Shown here piece by piece: positions 9,621 through 18,373 of a stretch of DNA of 64,000 bases (the stretch's first letter is position 1; every line of letters begins with the position of its first letter). The notes below the pieces were generated by a model, which did no database searches, had not been told where the DNA came from, and worked only from the letters and a program-made list of their open reading frames with translations. The position numbers were made by a program, and so were the translations under genes. The DNA is from Bacteroides caecigallinarum. Its GTDB lineage: Bacteria > Bacteroidota > Bacteroidia > Bacteroidales > Bacteroidaceae. Location of the stretch: positions 1-64,000 of the forward strand of contig NZ_JACJLQ010000001.1 in assembly GCF_016902295.1 (NCBI RefSeq), in the 5' to 3' direction.

Positions 9621-9650
9621 TTGATTTTGTAAAACTTTTCCGTAAGTTTG
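9621..9650 (+). promoter_or_regulatory. Bacteroidetes-type promoter for the glycosyltransferase gene
   Basis: TTG 9621-9623, 19-bp spacer, TAAGTTTG 9643-9650, ending 22 bp before the ATG. Confidence 0.6.
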
Positions 9651-9672
9651 CAAATAACTCATTTTTTTAAAC

Positions 9673-10743
9673 ATGCGATATTCAGTTATAGTACCTGTAT
9701 ATAATCGTCCGGACGAAGTTGATGAACTGTTACAGAGCCTTATAAAGCAGACATATACCGACTTTGAGGTTGTTGTGGTAGAGGATGGTTCTGCTGTGCC
9801 GTGTAAGGATGTGGTTGACAAATATGCTGCATCTATGGACATCAGATATTATTCAAAGCCCAATTCTGGACCCGGGCAGTCAAGAAACTATGGTGCCGAA
9901 AGAAGCCATGGTGAGTATCTGGTCATACTCGATTCTGATTGTATTCTTCCACCAGGTTATTTTATGGCAATAGAAGAGGAGCTGAGAAATGAACCAGCCG
10001 ATGCTTTTGGCGGCCCTGATCGTGCCCATGAATCTTTTTCGGATACTCAAAAAGCAATAAACTATTCTATGACATCGTTTTTCACCACAGGCGGAATTCG
10101 TGGCGGGAAAAAGAAGATGGATAAATTTTACCCCCGCAGTTTCAATATGGGAATTCGTGCTGATGTATATAAGGCATTGGGAGGGTTCTCTGATATGCGT
10201 TTCGGTGAGGATATAGATTTCAGCATACGAATTTTCAAGGGCGGATATTCATGTCGCCTATTCCCGGAAGCATGGGTTTGGCATAAGCGTAGAACAGATA
10301 TGAGGAAATTCTTCAAGCAGGTACATAACTCAGGGATAGCCCGTATAAATCTGTATAAAAAATATCCTGAATCACTTAAAATTGTTCATCTGTTGCCTGC
10401 TGTATTTACTATAGGAGTAGTTATATTGATTCTGTTGATTTTGTCGGGTGTTTACTTTTTCTCATTGGCGTCATATACTCCCGATCCTGTCAGCCATGAT
10501 TTATTGCATTCTTGGGGTAAATGGCTTACTGCAATAGGTGTATTGCCGTTATTGCTTTTCTCATTATTGATATTGGTTGATTCTGCTGTCCGGAATAAAA
10601 GCTTGAAAATCGCTACTCTTTCCATACTCTCATCGTTTATTCAACTAACCGGATATGGAAGTGGATTCCTGATAGCGTGGTGGAGGCGCTGTGTGAAAGG
10701 TAAAGATTCGTTTTCAGCATTTGATAAAACTTTCTATAAATGA
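9673..10743 (+). CDS. Family 2 glycosyltransferase, membrane-anchored
   Basis: A 356-residue GT2 enzyme. The GT-A domain starts directly (MRYSVIVPVYNRPDEV) and shows VVVEDGS for nucleotide-sugar binding, a DSD metal-binding motif in VILDSDC (about 88), and an ED motif in RFGEDIDFS (about 178). The C-terminal third has about three hydrophobic helices (about 235-260, 283-305, 318-340), placing it at the inner membrane. The sugar and acceptor are unknown. Its stop overlaps the radC start by 4 bp (ATGA), so the two are translationally coupled. Confidence 0.88.
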   Translation: MRYSVIVPVYNRPDEVDELLQSLIKQTYTDFEVVVVEDGSAVPCKDVVDKYAASMDIRYYSKPNSGPGQSRNYGAERSHGEYLVILDSDCILPPGYFMAIEEELRNEPADAFGGPDRAHESFSDTQKAINYSMTSFFTTGGIRGGKKKMDKFYPRSFNMGIRADVYKALGGFSDMRFGEDIDFSIRIFKGGYSCRLFPEAWVWHKRRTDMRKFFKQVHNSGIARINLYKKYPESLKIVHLLPAVFTIGVVILILLILSGVYFFSLASYTPDPVSHDLLHSWGKWLTAIGVLPLLLFSLLILVDSAVRNKSLKIATLSILSSFIQLTGYGSGFLIAWWRRCVKGKDSFSAFDKTFYK

Positions 10744-11429
10744 CAGACAGACTATCAATAAACCAATGGGCAGAGGAAGACCGTCCTCGCGAGAAAATGA
10801 TGATGCATGGAGCGTCGTCGCTTTCGAATGCGGAGTTGCTGGCTATCCTGATAGGTTCCGGTAATACAGAAGAGTCGGCTGTAGAGCTTATGCGCAAGGT
10901 TCTTGACAAATACAATAACAGCCTTAGTGCATTGGGCAAATGCTCTGTAAGCGATTTATGTAAGTTTAAGGGTATAGGTCAGGCCAAGGCCATAACAATC
11001 CTGGCTGCATCTGAGTTGGGTAAACGCCGTAAGGATGAGAGACTTGAAGAAAGGAAGCCTATACGTTCTTCGGAAGATATTTACAGCTATTTTCATCCGA
11101 TAATGTGTGATTTGCCGATAGAGGAATGCTGGGTGATGTTTCTTAATCAGGCATCAAAGGTGATAGATGTCACCCGTATAAGCCAGGGAGGTCTTGCTTC
11201 TACGCAGGTCGATGTTCGGGTGATTTTGCGTGAGGCACTCCTCAAACGTGCCACGTCGATGATATTAAGTCATAACCATCCTTCGGGAAATATTCGTCCA
11301 AGTACTGACGACGACAGACTTACTCAGGCATTGTTTCAGGCGGCAAAGGTAATGAATATCCGTATGCTTGACCATGTGATAGTGACAGATGGCGCTTATT
11401 ACAGTTATGCAGATGAAGGAAGAATATAG
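10740..11429 (+). CDS. radC: RadC/JAB-domain protein
   Basis: A 229-residue RadC family protein: an N-terminal helix-hairpin-helix-like region (about 25-75, with KFKGIGQAKA) and a C-terminal JAB/MPN+ metalloprotease-like domain with the JAMM signature SHNHPSGNIRPSTDD (His-x-His plus downstream Asp). Despite the name, a DNA-repair role is not established for this family. Its start overlaps the glycosyltransferase stop. Confidence 0.92.
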   Translation: MTDRLSINQWAEEDRPREKMMMHGASSLSNAELLAILIGSGNTEESAVELMRKVLDKYNNSLSALGKCSVSDLCKFKGIGQAKAITILAASELGKRRKDERLEERKPIRSSEDIYSYFHPIMCDLPIEECWVMFLNQASKVIDVTRISQGGLASTQVDVRVILREALLKRATSMILSHNHPSGNIRPSTDDDRLTQALFQAAKVMNIRMLDHVIVTDGAYYSYADEGRI

Positions 11430-11481
11430 ATAAGATAGGATGTGCCAGGTATAGTTCAATCTGAAAAACTATCTTTTTCGC

Positions 11482-11512
11482 TTGACTCTCCACGCTCCTT
11501 TCACTATCTTTG
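11482..11512 (+). promoter_or_regulatory. Bacteroidetes-type promoter for the DUF59-lpxH unit
   Basis: TTG 11482-11484, 20-bp spacer, TATCTTTG 11505-11512, about 30 bp before the ATG. Confidence 0.65.
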
Positions 11513-11541
11513 CAGCATTAAATATTACTTAATTTGAATAT

Positions 11542-11862
11542 ATGAATAGCGAAGAAAAACTCAAAATAGAAGAGAGGATAATAGATATGTTGAAAACTGT
11601 ATATGACCCTGAAATACCGGTAAATGTTTATGATTTGGGGCTTATATACAAGATTGACCTCCAGGATAATGGTGAACTGACTTTGGATATGACTCTTACA
11701 GCGCCAAACTGTCCAGCGGCAGATTTCATCATGGAAGATGTACGACAGAAAATTGAATCTGTCGATGGAGTGACATCAGCGCAGGTTAATCTGGTTTTCG
11801 AACCTGAATGGGATAAAGATATGATGACAGAGGAAGCCAAACTGGAATTGGGTTTCATGTAA
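11542..11862 (+). CDS. MIP18/DUF59 family Fe-S assembly-like protein
   Basis: A 106-residue single-domain DUF59 (MIP18/PaaD/SufT-like) protein. Members act in iron-sulfur cluster assembly or transfer. Family signatures include TVYDPEIPVNVYDLGLIY (about 19-36) and the conserved Cys in LTAPNCPAA (about 57). No suf or isc genes are adjacent. It is first in a likely two-gene transcript with lpxH, 36 bp downstream. Confidence 0.9.
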   Translation: MNSEEKLKIEERIIDMLKTVYDPEIPVNVYDLGLIYKIDLQDNGELTLDMTLTAPNCPAADFIMEDVRQKIESVDGVTSAQVNLVFEPEWDKDMMTEEAKLELGFM

Positions 11863-11898
11863 TCTATAATAATAACCGATTAAAATAAAGGTATAACT

Positions 11899-12672
11899 AT
11901 GAATGAGATGAAAAACATTTATTTCATTTCCGATGCTCATTTGGGCTCTCGGGCTATACCTCATGCTCGTACGCAGGAAAGAAGACTGGTCAATTTCCTG
12001 GACAGTATAAAGGACAAGGCTGCCGCAGTGTACATGTTGGGCGATATGTTCGACTTTTGGTATGAGTTTAAGACAGTAGTACCTAAAGGATATACACGTT
12101 TTCTTGGTAAGGTATCTGAACTCACCGACAAGGGGGTGGAAGTACATTTCTTCATTGGCAACCATGATATTTGGTGTGACGATTATCTGGAGAAGGAATG
12201 TGGCATGATTATTCATCGTACCCCGTTGACTTGCGAGATTTATGGAAAGGAATTTTTTATGGCCCACGGTGACGGATTAGGCGACGATGACAGGAAATTC
12301 AAGTTTCTCCGTATGATTTTCCACAGTAAAACCTTGCAACGGTTGTTTTCCATGCTCCATCCTCGATGGAGTATAGATTTTGGTCTGGAGTGGGCAAAGC
12401 ATAGCCGCATGAAGCGTATTGACGGGAAAGAACCTGAATACATGGGTGAAGACAAGGAACCTTTAGTCCTGTTTACTAAGAACTACCTTAAGACTCATCC
12501 TGACATTAATTTCTTTATTTACGGCCATAGACATATCTTGTTTGATATGATGCTTTCAAGGACATCAAGAATGATGATACTGGGCGACTGGATAACAGAG
12601 TTTTCCTATGCCGTATTCGACGGGGAAAACATGTTCCTGGAGCAGTTTATTGAAGGTGAGACGCAACTTTGA
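11899..12672 (+). CDS. lpxH: UDP-2,3-diacylglucosamine diphosphatase
   Basis: Hydrolyses UDP-2,3-diacylglucosamine to lipid X in lipid A synthesis at the inner membrane face. The 257 residues carry all calcineurin-type metal-binding motifs in order: SDAHLG, GDMFDFW, GNHDIW, AHGDG and GHRH. Length is near the usual 240-260. ATGs at 11899 and 11908 are both possible starts. A bidirectional terminator separates it from convergent ackA. Confidence 0.9.
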   Translation: MNEMKNIYFISDAHLGSRAIPHARTQERRLVNFLDSIKDKAAAVYMLGDMFDFWYEFKTVVPKGYTRFLGKVSELTDKGVEVHFFIGNHDIWCDDYLEKECGMIIHRTPLTCEIYGKEFFMAHGDGLGDDDRKFKFLRMIFHSKTLQRLFSMLHPRWSIDFGLEWAKHSRMKRIDGKEPEYMGEDKEPLVLFTKNYLKTHPDINFFIYGHRHILFDMMLSRTSRMMILGDWITEFSYAVFDGENMFLEQFIEGETQL

Positions 12673-12695
12673 TATTAACTGATAAACAACAAAAA

Positions 12696-12728
12696 ATGGT
12701 GTATTCCGCAGAAATACACCATTTTTTT
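12696..12728. terminator. Bidirectional terminator between lpxH and ackA
   Basis: ATGGTGTATT (12696-12705) pairs with AATACACCAT (12713-12722). It has an A run on the left and a T run on the right, so it can stop transcription from both sides. Confidence 0.88.
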
Positions 12729-12861
12729 GTTGTAATTTTTACGTGCCGTAACGCGATATAGGCATATTGTCAGTTAGGAATTTGTCCGTTTATTTCAGCT
12801 TGGTGCTGATGTCGTGTGAACACAATCCGGATTTTTACTTTTTTAGGATATTCCTAATATC

Positions 12862-14058
12862 TTATTTGTTGTTTAAGATATCCATTGTATCCGAAGCAAT
12901 CATTAATTCTTCGTCTGTAGGTATAACTACAACTTTTACCTTAGAATCGTCTGTAGAGATGATAGCTTCTTTACTACGTACCTTGTTACGTTCTGGATCA
13001 AGTTTAATACCTAAGAATTCCAATCCTTTGCAAGCACCTGCACGGGCTGTAGCCTGGTTCTCACCAACACCACCTGTGAACAATACAACGTCAACACCAC
13101 CCATAGCAGCAGCGTATGCGCCGATATATTTTTTGATACGGTAGAAATAAACGTCTTCCGTACGTTTTGCTACAGGGTCATTGTTTGCCGATGCAGCTTC
13201 CAGTTCACGCATATCGCTGTGACCGAACATTCCGAGAACACCGCTCTTCTTGTTCAGAATGTCCGACATCTGGTCTGGTGTAAGGTTTTCTTTCTTCATC
13301 ATGTATAATACCGCACCTGCGTCTATATCACCGCAGCGTGTTCCCATCATAAGACCTTCCAATGGAGTAAGTCCCATTGTAGTGTCAATACATACTCCGT
13401 CTTTTACAGCCGCAATCGAACCACCGTTACCTACGTGGCAGGTTATGATTTTTGAGCCTTCTACCGGTATGTTTAGGAATTCGCATACACGTTTTGATAC
13501 GTAGCGGTGAGATGTTCCGTGGAAACCATAACGGCGGATACCATATTTTTCGTAATATTCGTTAGGTATTGGATATAAATAAGCGTGTTCAGGCATTGTC
13601 TGATGGAATGCTGTATCGAATACGGCTATCTGTGGAACTTCAGGTAAAAGGCTCTTTACGGCATCAATACCCTTAAGGTTTGCAGGGTTATGCAGAGGGC
13701 TCAGTTCGCTGCACTCTTTGATAGTTTCGATAACGTCATCATTAATCAATACAGATTTGTTGAATTTTGTACCTCCATGTACTACACGATGACCTACTGC
13801 ATTGATTTCGTGCAAGTCTTTCAACACTCCAATTTCATTGTCAGTGATAGTTTCGAAGATGAATTTTATTCCTGCAGTGTGTTCCGGGATATATTTGTTC
13901 AAGATTTTCTTTTCACCATTTGGCAATGTTACTTTAAGGAAAGAATCTTCCTGACCAAGTTTTTCTATTCCTCCCTGTGCAAGGACTTCTTTTGAAGTCA
14001 TTTCGAACAGTTTATATTTTATTGAAGAGCTACCGCAGTTTAATACTAATATTTTCAT
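12862..14058 (-). CDS. ackA: Acetate kinase
   Basis: Interconverts acetyl phosphate plus ADP and acetate plus ATP. The 398 residues start MKILVLNCGSSSIKYKLFE (first ATP-binding motif) and continue with family motifs such as GHRVVHGG, GFHGTSHRYV and HVGNGGSIAA. Length is standard. It is downstream of pta on the minus strand with an 80-bp gap holding an 11-bp perfect stem-loop, making a pta-ackA fermentation operon. Confidence 0.98.
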   Translation of the reverse strand: MKILVLNCGSSSIKYKLFEMTSKEVLAQGGIEKLGQEDSFLKVTLPNGEKKILNKYIPEHTAGIKFIFETITDNEIGVLKDLHEINAVGHRVVHGGTKFNKSVLINDDVIETIKECSELSPLHNPANLKGIDAVKSLLPEVPQIAVFDTAFHQTMPEHAYLYPIPNEYYEKYGIRRYGFHGTSHRYVSKRVCEFLNIPVEGSKIITCHVGNGGSIAAVKDGVCIDTTMGLTPLEGLMMGTRCGDIDAGAVLYMMKKENLTPDQMSDILNKKSGVLGMFGHSDMRELEAASANNDPVAKRTEDVYFYRIKKYIGAYAAAMGGVDVVLFTGGVGENQATARAGACKGLEFLGIKLDPERNKVRSKEAIISTDDSKVKVVVIPTDEELMIASDTMDILNNK

Positions 14059-14083
14059 AATTGATTACGTAAAAAAGTTAGTT

Positions 14084-14116
14084 AAGCACAAAGGTGTTTT
14101 TATAGCCTTTGTGCTT
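14084..14116 (-). promoter_or_regulatory. Perfect stem-loop in the pta-ackA gap
   Basis: AAGCACAAAGG (14084-14094) and CCTTTGTGCTT (14106-14116) are perfect 11-bp arms around an 11-nt loop. On the transcript it follows pta and precedes ackA. The region after it is only weakly T-rich, so an attenuator or RNA-stability element is as likely as a terminator. Confidence 0.6.
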
Positions 14117-14137
14117 ATGGATGATTGAAAGTTTTGA

Positions 14138-15151
14138 TTAGTTCTGAGATTTTGCCGCTATTGCCTGATTTGCAGTAATTGCAATCATCTTGTAAACGTC
14201 GTCGATGCAGCAACCACGTGACAAATCGTTTACAGGGCGTGCTATACCTTGCAGGATTGGGCCGATGGCTGTAGCGTGTCCGAGACGTTCAACAAGTTTG
14301 TATGATATGTTACCTACTTCCAGACAAGGAACGATCAGTACGTTTGCCTTACCTGCAATTTCTGAACCAGGAGCTTTGCTTGCTCCTACGCGTGGAACAA
14401 GAGCTGCGTCTGCCTGAAGTTCACCGTCTATTTTCAGTTCAGGAGCCAGTTCCTTAGCTATCTTAAGCGCGTCTGTTACTTTGTCAACAACTTCGTGCTT
14501 AGCAGAACCCTTAGTAGAGAAACTCAACATGGCAACGCGTGGGTCAATACCAGCGACAGCCTGGGCTGTCTGTGCTGTACATACTGCAATTTGTGCAAGC
14601 TGGTTGGCGTCTGGCACCGGAGTAACGGCAACGTCACCCATAACCAACACACCGTTGTCACCACATTCAGGTGCGTGTGTAAGCATCAACATGGCTCCTG
14701 ATACACATGTAATGCCCGGAGCTGTCTTGATAATCTGAAGTGCAGGACGAAGAACATCACCTGTAGTGTTGCGGGCACCTGCAAGCTGTCCGTCAGCATC
14801 TCCTGCTTTGATGATAAGGCATCCAAGGTAAAGAGGATTCTTTACAAGTTCCTGTGCCTGTTCCAGTGTCATACCTTTTTTCTTACGGAGTTCAAAAAGC
14901 AGTTCAGCGTATGCTTCTTTCTTCTCGTGGTTTTCAGGGTCAATGATTGTGGCTTTGTTAATGTTTCCCAATCCCCATTCCTGAGCCAGTTTCATTATTT
15001 CTTCAGGGTTACCTAAAAGAATAAGGTCAGCAACACCATCTGTCAATATTTGATTGGCAGCTTTCAATGTACGTTCTTCTGTTCCTTCAGGAAGAACAAT
15101 GCGCTGTTTGTTGGCTTTAGCGCGTTCAACGATTTGACTAATTAAATCCAT
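14138..15151 (-). CDS. pta: Phosphate acetyltransferase (short form)
   Basis: Converts acetyl-CoA and phosphate to acetyl phosphate. The 337 residues correspond to the catalytic PTA_PTB domain alone, without the N-terminal DRTGG/BioD-like regulatory region of the long enterobacterial form. Typical segments include IVLPEGTEERTLKAA near the start, GARNTTGDVLRPALQ in the middle and LVERLGHATAIGPILQG near the end. It is the first gene of the pta-ackA pair and is divergent from lrgA, with 242 bp between. Confidence 0.97.
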   Translation of the reverse strand: MDLISQIVERAKANKQRIVLPEGTEERTLKAANQILTDGVADLILLGNPEEIMKLAQEWGLGNINKATIIDPENHEKKEAYAELLFELRKKKGMTLEQAQELVKNPLYLGCLIIKAGDADGQLAGARNTTGDVLRPALQIIKTAPGITCVSGAMLMLTHAPECGDNGVLVMGDVAVTPVPDANQLAQIAVCTAQTAQAVAGIDPRVAMLSFSTKGSAKHEVVDKVTDALKIAKELAPELKIDGELQADAALVPRVGASKAPGSEIAGKANVLIVPCLEVGNISYKLVERLGHATAIGPILQGIARPVNDLSRGCCIDDVYKMIAITANQAIAAKSQN

Positions 15152-15393
15152 GTTGATTTATGTTTTTATAAATGTAATTACCTAATGTCTTGTTTGCGTT
15201 AACGATTTTTTCTTATTCCGATGCAAAAATACGCATTATTGTAATATGTAGTTTGCAAAATACCAACTTTTTTTGTCGAAAATAGTCTTTTTATATATGT
15301 TTAAGGACATAAACATCTTTTTCGGTGAAGTAATATCTTCTTTTATGTGTTAATACATAAATTTGTACCGGTTTTCAATAGAATATTTAAAGT

Positions 15394-15744
15394 ATGATTC
15401 GTCAATGTTCAATCCTTTTCGGATGTATGGCCTTAGGTGAACTGATAGTTTACCTGACCGGTGTTAAATTGCCTTCCAGTATTATAGGCATGTTGCTTCT
15501 TACGTTGTTTTTGTACCTCGGATGGGTCAAGCTTGAATGGGTTCAGGGCTTGTCCGATTTCCTTGTGGCAAATCTGGGATTTTTCTTCGTTCCTTCGGGA
15601 GTGGCTCTGATGTTGTATTTCGATATCATTCAGGCTCAGTTCTGGCCTATAGTGATAGCCACTTTGGTAAGTACGGTTTTAGTGTTGGTAGTAACGGGTT
15701 GGGTTCATCAAATAGTTCGCAAATATGGATTTTTTAGAAAATAA
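15394..15744 (+). CDS. lrgA: LrgA/CidA family membrane protein
   Basis: A 116-residue protein with four hydrophobic segments, matching the CidA/LrgA family (family hallmark KLPSSIIGMLLL at about 24-35). In Gram-positive relatives the A/B pair forms a holin-like or pyruvate/small-acid transport system. A -7-like TAAATTTG lies at 15358-15365. Its last 20 bp overlap lrgB in another frame, typical of the pair. The divergent pta-ackA operon makes overflow-acid transport the more attractive role here. Confidence 0.9.
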   Translation: MIRQCSILFGCMALGELIVYLTGVKLPSSIIGMLLLTLFLYLGWVKLEWVQGLSDFLVANLGFFFVPSGVALMLYFDIIQAQFWPIVIATLVSTVLVLVVTGWVHQIVRKYGFFRK

Positions 15745-16420
15745 GTTTTTTCTTCTGGCTATAACTTTCGGTTTCTTTTTCATTTCCAAACTGTTGCAGA
15801 AGAAAACAGGATGGGTATTGCTTAATCCTATCCTCCTTGCAGTTGCAATGCTGATTTGCTTTCTTAAGCTAAGCGGTGTTTCGTATGAAAAATATCAGGA
15901 TGCCGGTTCTCTGGTAGAGTTCTGGTTGCGTCCGGCAGTAGTTGCGTTGGGGGTTCCCCTTTACCTGCAGCTCCGTATGATAAAGAAACAGTTGCTTCCT
16001 ATCATATTGTCGCAGTTGGCAGGTTGCATAGTTGGATTAATTTCGGTTACTGTAGTTGCAAAATGGTTGGGAGCTACTCCCGAAGTCATAATGTCTCTCG
16101 CGCCTAAGTCTGTCACTACCCCTATAGCTATGGAAGTTTCGTCTGCTGTAGGCGGAATACCTTCGTTGACAGCTGCTGTAGTGATTGTTGTCGGACTGTT
16201 CGGAGCTATTTTCGGTTTCAAGGTCTTGCAGGTGGGACGTGTACACAGCCCGATAGCCCAGGGACTTTCCATGGGAACGGCCACACACGCCGTAGGTACA
16301 TCACGCGCTATGGAGGTGAGCGGTAAATACGGAGCGTATGCCAGTCTCGGACTTACTCTTAACGGAATCCTCACGGCATTGCTTTCACCTTATATATTAC
16401 ATCTGATAGGATTATATTGA
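15725..16420 (+). CDS. lrgB: LrgB/CidB family membrane protein
   Basis: A 231-residue polytopic protein, the partner of LrgA. Family segments LAPKSVTTPIAMEVS (about 119-133) and MGTATHAVGTSRAME (about 184-198) are present. About six to seven hydrophobic helices are predicted by eye. The start overlaps lrgA by 20 bp, suggesting translational coupling and fixed stoichiometry. A 9-bp tandem repeat begins right after the stop codon. Confidence 0.93.
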   Translation: MDFLENKFFLLAITFGFFFISKLLQKKTGWVLLNPILLAVAMLICFLKLSGVSYEKYQDAGSLVEFWLRPAVVALGVPLYLQLRMIKKQLLPIILSQLAGCIVGLISVTVVAKWLGATPEVIMSLAPKSVTTPIAMEVSSAVGGIPSLTAAVVIVVGLFGAIFGFKVLQVGRVHSPIAQGLSMGTATHAVGTSRAMEVSGKYGAYASLGLTLNGILTALLSPYILHLIGLY

Positions 16421-16425
16421 AATGA

Positions 16426-16470
16426 CTTCCTTAACTTCTCTAACTTCCCTAACTCCTCTAACTTCTTAAA
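16426..16470 (+). repeat. 9-bp tandem repeat, five units
   Basis: Five consecutive degenerate copies of CTTCYCTAA fill the gap between the lrgB stop and the next ATG at 16473. The array is pyrimidine-rich and leaves no room for a purine-rich ribosome binding site. Confidence 0.85.
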
Positions 16471-16472
16471 TA

Positions 16473-17360
16473 ATGAACTTCAGACGTCTTGATATAGAAG
16501 ATAAACAGACAGTGCAGAAATACACTCTCCGGAGCAAACGCCGTAACTGCGATTTGACATTTGCCAATCTCTACAGTTGGCGTTTCCTTTATCTTACCGA
16601 GATTGCCGAATACGGAGGTTTCCTCGCGTTCCGGTTTTATGTTGATGGTGATCTATCCTACATGTTGCCGGTAGGTGAAGGTGACATTAGGCCTGTAATG
16701 GAAGAGCTTATGGCTGATGCCAAGGCAAAAGGAATACCTTTCCGGATGTACGGTGTATGCAAGGAAAGTTGTGATGAACTCGAAACTCTTTTTCCTGGAA
16801 TGTTCATGTTTACTTCCGACCGCGACTATGCGGACTATCTCTATCTCCGTTCGGAGCTTTCTACTCTTGTAGGCAAGAAATTTCAGCCTAAGCGTAATCA
16901 TATAAACAAGTTCCGTAATACGTATCCTGATTATGAGTTCAAGCCTATGACGCGCGATTTGGTGACGGAGTGTATAAAGTTGGAGTCAATCTGGTGTAAG
17001 GCAAATAATTGCAGTGAGGATGAGGCTTTGCAGAACGAACGTAAATCCATGAATTCAGCTTTGGAACGTTTTGAGGAACTTGATATCATTGGAGGAGTTC
17101 TTATGGTGGGTGGAAGGATAGTTGGTTTCACATACGGTGCTCCGGTTAATATCGAGACTTTTGATACTTGTGTAGAAAAGGCTGATACTGATTATGAAGG
17201 TGCTTACGCCATGATTAACAATGAGTTTGCCAAAATAATCCCCGAACAGTATATTTATATTAACAGGGAAGAAGACCTTGGGCTTGAAGGACTGAGAAAG
17301 GCCAAGCTGTCATATCAGCCACATTTGCTGCTTGAGAAATTTAAACTCGAACTGAAATGA
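16473..17360 (+). CDS. DUF2156 protein (phosphatidylglycerol lysyltransferase C-terminal domain)
   Basis: A 295-residue soluble protein of the DUF2156 family, which shares the double-GNAT fold of the catalytic domain of MprF-type aminoacyl-phosphatidylglycerol synthases. Visible family features are the N-terminal LTFANLYSWR (about 29-38), KKFQPKRNHINKFR (about 136-149) and YINREEDLGLEGLRKAK (about 263-279). There is no membrane domain, so the acceptor may differ from MprF. It overlaps the downstream GNAT gene by 4 bp. Confidence 0.85.
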   Translation: MNFRRLDIEDKQTVQKYTLRSKRRNCDLTFANLYSWRFLYLTEIAEYGGFLAFRFYVDGDLSYMLPVGEGDIRPVMEELMADAKAKGIPFRMYGVCKESCDELETLFPGMFMFTSDRDYADYLYLRSELSTLVGKKFQPKRNHINKFRNTYPDYEFKPMTRDLVTECIKLESIWCKANNCSEDEALQNERKSMNSALERFEELDIIGGVLMVGGRIVGFTYGAPVNIETFDTCVEKADTDYEGAYAMINNEFAKIIPEQYIYINREEDLGLEGLRKAKLSYQPHLLLEKFKLELK

Positions 17361-18373
17361 GAGAACAGGTAAAGGAGTTGTGGAAACTCTGTTTCCCTGA
17401 CGATTCGGATGATTTCGTCGAACTTTATTTCAGAACGAGATATTCTGACGAGATCAACAGTGCCATTGTCGAAAGTGGTAGGGTGGTTTCAGCGCTTCAG
17501 CGTGTGCCTTATCCTATGCGTTTCATGGAGTCTGTAATCCCTGTTGCATACATATCCGGAGCATGTACTCATCCTGATTTCCGTTCCGCAGGATTGATGT
17601 CGCGACTTCTTGATGAGGCCCATCTGAAGATGTATGCCGATGGCAAATACATGTCAGTTTTGATACCTGCCAACGAAGGTCTTATAGGATATTATTCCAG
17701 ATTCGGTTACGTGGTAAGTTTTCAACAGAAAGAAAAGTTATTAACAGGTATATGTGAAAATGTTGATAACTTTAAATGTGATTTGGCATTCAGTGAGTTA
17801 CGTCGGTCAAACTATGAACTTGAAGAGGTCTGCAACTTTATTAATCAACAGTTATCAACATATACAGTGAGTATCCTGCATCCGGTTGATGACATGGAAA
17901 TTGTTCTGTCCGACCTTTATCTTTCAGGAGGAGAAGTATGGTGCGCATCCGACGCCGACGGAAAATTGTGTGGTGTCGTACTGCTAATAAATTCAGATGG
18001 CAGTGTAATTGTAAAAGAACTTTTGTCTGTCGATAAACAGTCAGAAGCGGCCATTATCCGTTTTGTCTCGCTACATTATGGAGTGTCGCGCGTGGAACAT
18101 CTGTCTCCATGCGGTATGGCGCGTGTTATTAACGCTTACGAAATGTTGAAGCAGATATCCGGAAAAATAGAAGGCGAATATCTGTTGGAAGTCTATGGCG
18201 ACAATGTCATTCCGGAGAACAATGGTTTATATCATATTTCGGGCGGCTCATGCAGAAAGATGGTGCAAAAAAATTATTTCAATGATTCCGTATATCAGAA
18301 AATCCATATCTGCGACATGCCCTCATGGCTTTTCCGTAATTTGGAACCGCATATCAGCCTTATGCTTGATTGA
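17357..18373 (+). CDS. GNAT-family acetyltransferase, Eis-like length
   Basis: A 338-residue protein with an N-terminal GNAT domain: YISGACTHPDFRSAGLMSRL (about 69-88) is motif A, followed by ANEGLIGYYSRFGY (about 109-122). The long C-terminal half suggests a tandem-GNAT architecture like Eis-type enzymes. The substrate is unknown. Translational coupling to the DUF2156 gene (ATGA overlap) suggests the two act together. Its 3' end overlaps the convergent cdaA gene by 14 bp. Confidence 0.82.
   Translation: MREQVKELWKLCFPDDSDDFVELYFRTRYSDEINSAIVESGRVVSALQRVPYPMRFMESVIPVAYISGACTHPDFRSAGLMSRLLDEAHLKMYADGKYMSVLIPANEGLIGYYSRFGYVVSFQQKEKLLTGICENVDNFKCDLAFSELRRSNYELEEVCNFINQQLSTYTVSILHPVDDMEIVLSDLYLSGGEVWCASDADGKLCGVVLLINSDGSVIVKELLSVDKQSEAAIIRFVSLHYGVSRVEHLSPCGMARVINAYEMLKQISGKIEGEYLLEVYGDNVIPENNGLYHISGGSCRKMVQKNYFNDSVYQKIHICDMPSWLFRNLEPHISLMLD

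Noticed and set aside
11776-12267. 163-residue minus-strand ORF over the DUF59 and lpxH genes
   Set aside because: It is antisense to two clearly recognised genes and shows no family pattern.
12734-12861. Possible gene or RNA in the gap after the lpxH/ackA terminator
   Set aside because: Only a short TTAGGAAT/ATTCCTAA inverted repeat with a distant centre was seen, and no ORF or RNA fold is convincing.
15152-15393. Rex operator between pta and lrgA
   Set aside because: No TTGTGA...TCACAA-type palindrome was found in the divergent region, so Rex control of pta-ackA cannot be claimed from sequence.
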